Positions 59,326-64,000 of a stretch of DNA of 64,000 nt are shown piece after piece. Below the pieces are notes generated by a model. It was not told the DNA's origin, made no database searches, and worked only from the letters and a program-made list of their open reading frames with translations. Within the stretch, counting starts at the first letter, position 1. Each line of letters begins with the position of its first letter. Where the stretch lies: NCBI GenBank assembly GCA_004299485.1, contig SCQP01000001.1, positions 434,001 to 498,000 on the forward strand, given 5' to 3'. The DNA comes from Acidobacteriota bacterium. Its GTDB lineage: Bacteria; Acidobacteriota; Terriglobia; Terriglobales; SCQP01. The position numbers were made by a program, and so were the translations under genes.

Positions 59326-60696
59326 ATGGCGCAATCTTCGGCCAAAACACAAACCACTTGGGACAGCATCCTGGGCGAGATCCGCAAGAGCGTGAATCCG
59401 TACCGCTTCAATACCTGGCTGCGCCCCACCCGGCAGGAGGGACTAGCCGAGGGGACGCTGGTCATCTCGGTGCCCAACGCCGAGCTGCAGCAGGTGAATG
59501 AAAAATTCCGGCCGCAAATTGATCAGGCAATTCATCGTCTGCATCTGGACGGCACGGTGCAGCGGGTCGAGGTGGTGGTTGCCGCCGCCGCTGCGGCTAT
59601 CGCCGCGGTAGCGGCGCCAGTAACTCCGGAGCGGCCGGAGCAGCGCAAGCTCGAGTTCGACACCGGTACCTTGAAGCCTGAGTACACGTTTGAGACCTTC
59701 GTGGTGGGAGGCTCGAATCAGTTTGCCCATGCGGCCGCGCAAGCCTGCGCCGAACGCCCGGGGCGCGCCTACAACCCGCTGTTTTTGTATGGGGGAGTAG
59801 GAATGGGCAAGACCCACCTGATGCACGCCATCGGCCACCGCACTAAGGAACTGGGGCGTCCGGTGCGCATCGAGTACGTGACCGCCGAGGATTTCACCAA
59901 CGAAATGATCACCGCCCTGCGGCACGACAACATGGGCGGCTTCCGTGACCGCTACCGCTCGGTGGACGTGCTGCTGATCGACGATATCCAGTTCATCGCC
60001 AATAAGGAGCGCATTCAGGAAGAGTTCTTCCACACCTTCAATGCGCTGCATGGCGCCGGCAAACAGGTGGTGGTCTCCAGTGACCGGCCACCGCGCGAGC
60101 TGGTGCAACTGGAAGAGCGCATGCGCTCGCGCTTTGAATGGGGCTTGAGCGCTGATTTGCAGCCCCCCGATCTGGAGACGCGCACCGCCATCCTGATGGA
60201 GAAGGCGCAACTGGAACGGCGCAAGCACCCCGGCGCGCTCGAGCTGAGCGCGGACGTGGCCGGCTTTATCGCCTCCAAGATCAAGAGCAACGTGCGCGAG
60301 CTCGAAGGCGCGATGGTGCGGCTGCTGGCCTACTGCACCCTCAAGGGTCTGCCGGTGACCATCCCCACCGCGCAAGAAGCCCTGAAGAATTTGCTCGACC
60401 AGCAGCAGCGCAAGCTGGACATCGAGATCATCGCCAAGGCCGTGGCCGAAGCCTTCAACCTGCGCGTCCTCGACCTCAAGGCCCGCAACAACAGCCAGCA
60501 GATTGTGGTGCCCCGGCAGGTGGCGATGTACCTCACGCGGCAGTTGCTGGGCATCTCGCTCCCCGAAATTGCGCGCTACTTCGGCGGCAAGCACCACTCG
60601 ACGGTGATTCACTCCATCCGCAAAATCGAGCAGGAGCGCCTGACCAACCAGGCCCTGGCGCGCACCCTGGCGCACCTCACCGAGCAGTTGCAGTAG
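59326..60696 (+). CDS. dnaA: Chromosomal replication initiator DnaA
   Basis: This 456-residue protein has N-terminal domain I (WDSILGEIRKSVNPYRFNTWLRP), an Ala-rich linker, and an AAA+ domain. The latter has Walker A GGVGMGKTH near 160, Walker B VLLIDDIQFI, sensor I and SSDRPP. The C-terminal HTH has the DnaA signature GGKHHSTVIHSIRKIE. It binds DnaA boxes to open the origin. ATG 59326 is preferred over the long open frame from 59179. dnaN does not follow, unlike in many genomes; a hydrolase does. Confidence 0.98.
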   Translation: MAQSSAKTQTTWDSILGEIRKSVNPYRFNTWLRPTRQEGLAEGTLVISVPNAELQQVNEKFRPQIDQAIHRLHLDGTVQRVEVVVAAAAAAIAAVAAPVTPERPEQRKLEFDTGTLKPEYTFETFVVGGSNQFAHAAAQACAERPGRAYNPLFLYGGVGMGKTHLMHAIGHRTKELGRPVRIEYVTAEDFTNEMITALRHDNMGGFRDRYRSVDVLLIDDIQFIANKERIQEEFFHTFNALHGAGKQVVVSSDRPPRELVQLEERMRSRFEWGLSADLQPPDLETRTAILMEKAQLERRKHPGALELSADVAGFIASKIKSNVRELEGAMVRLLAYCTLKGLPVTIPTAQEALKNLLDQQQRKLDIEIIAKAVAEAFNLRVLDLKARNNSQQIVVPRQVAMYLTRQLLGISLPEIARYFGGKHHSTVIHSIRKIEQERLTNQALARTLAHLTEQLQ

Positions 60697-60739
60697 GAGC
60701 ACACCCACGATCTATCGCACCCGCTTCCGCCGCGAGATC

Positions 60740-61456
60740 GTGGCGGAGTTTGCCGTGCCGGCCGAGCGGCGCAGCGGCCGCATCATTATCCTGTTCGATG
60801 GCATGCCGTCGCTGCCGCGCAAGCAGCCGTTGCTGGTGTGGCTGGCGGCGCGCGGCTACTGGGTCATCTATCCGCGCTGGCGCGGAGCGTGGGAGAGCGA
60901 CGGCCAATTTCTGCAACAGTCACCGGAACGGGATCTGCACGACATTCTCGATGAGTTGCCACGCGGGTTGCGCGACCCGGCGTTCGGGCAGGAGTTCCGG
61001 CTGAAGCCGAAGCACATTTACGTGATCGGCGGCAGCTTTGGCGGCACCGCGGCGCTGCTGGCGGCGCTCGATCCGCGCGTTGAAAAAGTGGTTGCTAGCT
61101 GCCCCGTCGTGGACTGGAGCATTCTCGGACAAGAGCCAAGGAAAGAGACCTCGAATCCGAGCTACCCCGCCTTCATTCACGACGCTTTCGGCAACGGCTA
61201 TCGCTTGAGCGCGAAGAACTGGAACAAGCTGCGCGGCGGCAAGTTCTTCAATCCGGCGGCAAAGACGCGTGAACTGGACGGATCGAAAATCCTGATCTTC
61301 CACGCCAAGGACGATCCCTACATTCCCTGGCGCGGTGTCGAGCGCTTCGCGCATGCGACCGGCGCTCGGCTGCGCCTGCTCGACCGCGGCGGCCACGTCC
61401 GCACCGAACTCATCGTCCACCGCTACTGGCGCACCCTCGCCGCTTTTTTCGGATGA
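60740..61456 (+). CDS. Alpha/beta hydrolase-like protein
   Basis: This 238-residue protein has a nucleophile elbow GGSFGGTAA near 109. The acid lies in HAKDDPYIPW and His in RGGHVRTE, which is the usual alpha/beta hydrolase triad order. The first strands carry IIILFDGMPS. GTG 60740 is the only normal start; the frame is open a few codons upstream towards the dnaA stop with family-like sequence (IYRTRFRREIV), so the real start may be a rare codon. Substrate unknown. Confidence 0.75.
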   Translation: MAEFAVPAERRSGRIIILFDGMPSLPRKQPLLVWLAARGYWVIYPRWRGAWESDGQFLQQSPERDLHDILDELPRGLRDPAFGQEFRLKPKHIYVIGGSFGGTAALLAALDPRVEKVVASCPVVDWSILGQEPRKETSNPSYPAFIHDAFGNGYRLSAKNWNKLRGGKFFNPAAKTRELDGSKILIFHAKDDPYIPWRGVERFAHATGARLRLLDRGGHVRTELIVHRYWRTLAAFFG

Positions 61457-61474
61457 CAGTGCTACCTTGTGTGC

Positions 61475-61777
61475 ATGAAGAGAACCGCAACCAAGGCCGT
61501 TAGCGTGCGTCTGCGGCACGACATTCAGCAACGGCTGGAACGGCTCGCGCAGGCAAGCGGTCGCAGGACCAGTGTCGTTGTGGCTGACGCGGTCGAGAAA
61601 TTCCTCGACGAACAGGAGGATCTGGCGGCGGATTTGGATGCCATTGAAGCGGGCATGAAAGCAGGCCACTATATTCCTGACGATGCGATGCGCGCCTGGC
61701 TCTTGTCATGGGGAACCGGCCACGAACTTCCCCCGCCACAATGTGCCTGCGGCCGTGACCATGGCTCCGCCAACTAA
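61475..61777 (+). CDS. Ribbon-helix-helix antitoxin
   Basis: This 100-residue protein has an N-terminal RHH fold (ATKAVSVRLRHDIQQRLERLAQASGRRTSVVVADAVEKFLDEQ) that would bind the operon promoter as a dimer. The C-terminal segment (AGHYIPDDAMRAWLLSWGT) neutralises the toxin. Two bp separate its stop from the ParE-type toxin. Start ATG 61475. Confidence 0.85.
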   Translation: MKRTATKAVSVRLRHDIQQRLERLAQASGRRTSVVVADAVEKFLDEQEDLAADLDAIEAGMKAGHYIPDDAMRAWLLSWGTGHELPPPQCACGRDHGSAN

Positions 61778-61779
61778 CG

Positions 61780-62055
61780 GTGGCGAGGGTCGAGTGGTCA
61801 CGCCGTGCGCTGTCCGATTTGCAAGCCATTCACGACTACGTGGCAGCGGATCGACCGGATGCGGCAGACCGCCTGAGCCTGCGAACCGCCTTTGTGTCGC
61901 TGTGGCTTCGCAGCTTTCCCTTCGCTGGCCGCGCCACCCGCAAAACACGAGTCCGGGAGATCATTGTCGACGGTACGCCCTATCGGCTGGTCTATCGGGC
62001 GTCGAGGCAGTCGGTGCGGATTCTGCGAGTGCGGCACGGTCGAAGGGCGGACTAG
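61780..62055 (+). CDS. RelE/ParE-family toxin
   Basis: This 91-residue protein has VEWSRRALSDLQAIHDYVAADRPDAADRL, then REIIVDGTPYRLVYRASRQSVRILRVRHGRR, the ParE/RelE fold. ParE-type members poison gyrase; RelE-type members cleave ribosome-bound mRNA. The C-terminal basic strand favours ParE-like. It starts GTG 61780 and overlaps the yheT gene tail to tail by 95 bp. Confidence 0.85.
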   Translation: MARVEWSRRALSDLQAIHDYVAADRPDAADRLSLRTAFVSLWLRSFPFAGRATRKTRVREIIVDGTPYRLVYRASRQSVRILRVRHGRRAD

Positions 62056-63031
62056 CCTGGAGGGCGCCGGCGCAAAACTCGACCACGCGGTGTTCGGCCC
62101 AGTAGACCCCTTCGCCCGAGCGGCGGGAGTTGATGAAGCCGCAGTGGCCGCCGTGCAGTGTGCACCGGAAGTCGATGGCGGGGTTGGCCGCAAGCAGTGC
62201 GCGCGACCCGGGCGTGATGACGATGAAGGGATCGTCTTCGGCGTTGAGCACCAGCGTAGGGACGCGGATCGCCTCCAGCACGCGCGCGGCGCTGGCATGC
62301 TCGTAATAGTCGACGGCGTCGCGGTAGCCGGTGAACGGGCCGGTAAAAACGTCGTCAAAGGCGCGCACGGTGTCCAGGCCGTCGAGCTTTTCGACCGGAT
62401 AGCGGCCGGGAAAACGCGCGGCGTGGCGCCGGATACGCTGCTTCAGCTTCACCAGAAAACGCCGCTCATAGAAATAGTTCCTCTTGCGGTTCAGTGCCGT
62501 CGCACAGGCGTCGAGATCGAGACAGGGCGATACGGCAACGACGGCGCGCAGGCCATCGGGTGGGTGGTCCGCGCACTCGCCTGCATATTTGAGCACCAGG
62601 TTACCGCCCATCGAGTAACCGGCCAGAGCGACTTCGGTGACCAGCGGACGGCTCAGGAGCCACTCCAGCGCCAGCTTCACATCGCCGCTCATGCCCGAGT
62701 TGTAGAGCGAGGCGCAGCGCGTTTCGGCGTCGCCGCAGCCGCGCACGTTCATGCGGACGACGTGCAGGCCGCGCGCCAGCGCCAGCTCGGCCGTGGTGAG
62801 CATGTAGCCGGCCTCGCTCGATCCTTCGAGGCCATGGACGAGCAGCAGCGCCGGCGCGGCCTGCGGCTGCCAGTGACTCCGCAGCAGCAGGTCCACGCCT
62901 TGGGTGATGGGCAACCAGTCGGAATGCGCGGGGGGCAGATGGACGCGGCGCGGCCGCAGAAAGGAATAAACCGTGTTTGTGTGGCCGTTACGCAGCCACC
63001 AGGGCGGCCTGAAAACCGGAAAGTCGCTCAC
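61961..63031 (-). CDS. yheT: YheT-family alpha/beta hydrolase
   Basis: This 356-residue protein begins PPWWLRNGHTNTVYSFLRP as YheT does. It has LLLVHGLEGSS, RMNVRGCGDAE, the nucleophile GYSMGGNLVLKY near 182, an acid in LVLNAEDDPFI and His in GGHCGFI. Members are predicted esterases or lipases. GTG 63031 overlaps the argH stop (GTGA). The last 30 residues overlap the toxin gene on the other strand. Confidence 0.9.
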   Translation of the reverse strand: MSDFPVFRPPWWLRNGHTNTVYSFLRPRRVHLPPAHSDWLPITQGVDLLLRSHWQPQAAPALLLVHGLEGSSEAGYMLTTAELALARGLHVVRMNVRGCGDAETRCASLYNSGMSGDVKLALEWLLSRPLVTEVALAGYSMGGNLVLKYAGECADHPPDGLRAVVAVSPCLDLDACATALNRKRNYFYERRFLVKLKQRIRRHAARFPGRYPVEKLDGLDTVRAFDDVFTGPFTGYRDAVDYYEHASAARVLEAIRVPTLVLNAEDDPFIVITPGSRALLAANPAIDFRCTLHGGHCGFINSRRSGEGVYWAEHRVVEFCAGALQASPPFDRAALAESAPTASTPDRPADRAYRRQ

Positions 63032-64000
63032 TCTCCAGTATCACCGAAGATCTTTTGTGCGACGCGGGCGGCCTGATGGCGCACCTGCGCGGGCGCGGTG
63101 CCGCCGGTGAAGCTGCGGCGCGCGACGGAGGCTTGCGGCGTAAGGGCGTGAATGGCGGCTACATCGAAACGAATCCCCGGCGCGATGGCGGCCAGCTCGG
63201 CTTCAGAAAAATCACGGAAGTCGCGCTCCTGCTCCTGCGCCGCAGCGATAATGCGGCCGACGGCCTGATGCGCGCGGTGAAACGGCGTTCCCGCTGCCAC
63301 CAGCACATCCGCCAAATCCGTCGCCAGCAGCGCCGGATCCTGAACGGCGCTTTTGGCGGCGATCGGGTTGACCGTCGTGGTTTTCACCACGCCGGCAGCC
63401 ATGGTGAGCACGGCCAGAGAAGTTTCGACGGCGTCGAAGACCGGCTCTTTGTCCTCCTGCAAATCGCGGTTGTAGGCCAGCGGCAGGGATTTCAGCAGCA
63501 CCAGAAGCTGCTGCAGGTGCGCCAGCGAGCGGGCGCTTTTGCCGCGAATGAGCTCGAGCGCATCGGGATTTTTCTTTTGCGGCATGAGGCTGCTGCCCGT
63601 GCTGTAGGCGTCGCCCAGTCGCAGCCAGCCGAATTCGGCGCTGGAGTACAGAATCCAATCCTCCGCCCAGCGCGACAAATGCACCCCCAGCAAAGCCAGT
63701 GCGAAAACGATCTCGACCGCAAAGTCGCGGTCCGCGACCGCATCGAGGCTGTTCTGGCTGACGCCGGCGAAACCGAGTTCGCGCGCCTGCGCCTCGCGCT
63801 CGCAGGCATAGGGCGTGCCGGCCAGCGCGCCGCTGCCTAGCGGGCAGGCCGCATCCAGGCGGGTAAAGGCATCGGCAAGCCGCCCATGATCGCGCAGCAG
63901 CATTTCCGCGTAGGCGAGCGTGTGGTGCCCCAGCGAAACCGGCTGCGCCCGCTGGAGGTGGGTGTAACCGGGAATCACGATGTCGGCGTGCTCGCCGGCG
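63028..64000 (-). CDS. argH: Argininosuccinate lyase, C-terminal part
   Basis: The frame enters from the right window edge, so the N-terminal part is missing. It contains IPGYTHLQRAQPVSLGHHTLAY and the catalytic-serine loop GSSLMPQKKNPD, with the helical core of the fumarase/aspartase superfamily. It splits argininosuccinate into arginine and fumarate in arginine synthesis. It is coupled to yheT by a GTGA overlap. There is no other arg gene in view. Confidence 0.95.
   Translation of the reverse strand, partial: AGEHADIVIPGYTHLQRAQPVSLGHHTLAYAEMLLRDHGRLADAFTRLDAACPLGSGALAGTPYACEREAQARELGFAGVSQNSLDAVADRDFAVEIVFALALLGVHLSRWAEDWILYSSAEFGWLRLGDAYSTGSSLMPQKKNPDALELIRGKSARSLAHLQQLLVLLKSLPLAYNRDLQEDKEPVFDAVETSLAVLTMAAGVVKTTTVNPIAAKSAVQDPALLATDLADVLVAAGTPFHRAHQAVGRIIAAAQEQERDFRDFSEAELAAIAPGIRFDVAAIHALTPQASVARRSFTGGTAPAQVRHQAARVAQKIFGDTGE

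Overview
The window is a GC-rich chromosomal segment that looks like an acidobacterium (phylum Acidobacteriota, probably class Terriglobia). This rests on gene content, not on a database search: an Oar-type TonB-dependent receptor with a carboxypeptidase-regulatory N-terminus, a large BNR/sortilin-like secreted protein, two OmpH-like proteins behind bamA, and a CIRCE-controlled groESL. It is Gram-negative (BamA, Wza/Wzc-type export). It carries the rpmH-rnpA-yidD-yidC-khpB block divergent from dnaA, so the chromosomal origin may be close to position 59 kb.

Layout. 1-5.2 kb holds housekeeping genes: the rsmD end, small hypotheticals, gph, tatA, groESL with a perfect CIRCE operator and a strong terminator, and pgsA. 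5.2-22.2 kb is an exopolysaccharide locus. It contains a secreted glycoside-hydrolase-like protein, a LuxR-type regulator with a degenerate receiver, and a tightly packed plus-strand operon: OPX export protein, Wzz/BY-kinase, degenerate GGDEF-like protein, sugar transferase, Wzy-like polymerase, short nucleotide-sugar dehydrogenase, three GT4 glycosyltransferases, a GT2-flippase fusion, a FemAB-like acyltransferase and a polysaccharide deacetylase. Many of the later genes overlap by ATGA or GTGA. 22.3-31.1 kb holds an FkbM methyltransferase, typA, ddl and the bamA-ompH-ompH operon. 31-38.5 kb is mixed: zinc ribbon, GNAT, a two-component system, a desaturase, a PAS-LuxR regulator, a Dsb-like protein, an FMN-binding protein and a CheY-like receiver. 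38.5-47.7 kb holds the BNR protein, an S1/P1 nuclease, two PLP enzymes, a glycerophosphodiesterase, and a coupled methyltransferase and B12-binding radical SAM pair. 47.8-55.8 kb holds pgeF, a 1-Cys peroxiredoxin behind a candidate cysteine leader/attenuator, a decayed IS3 element, two unknown secreted proteins, a large TonB-dependent receptor and a hemB 3' scrap. 55.9-64 kb holds khpB-yidC-yidD-rnpA-rpmH, dnaA, a hydrolase, a toxin-antitoxin pair, yheT and argH (cut by the window end).

Non-coding structure stands out. One 113-bp repeat occurs twice with a single mismatch (33784 and 55631, opposite orientation), with a diverged third copy at 22176. A second, palindromic family has a 116-bp copy with 15-bp terminal inverted repeats at 22270 and partial relatives at 10791 and (weakly) 36636. 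The best candidates for undescribed biology are the cysteine-rich leader peptide plus attenuator before the peroxiredoxin, the GT2-flippase fusion, the dead GGDEF-like protein inside the exopolysaccharide operon, and the hemB scrap that marks a rearrangement boundary.
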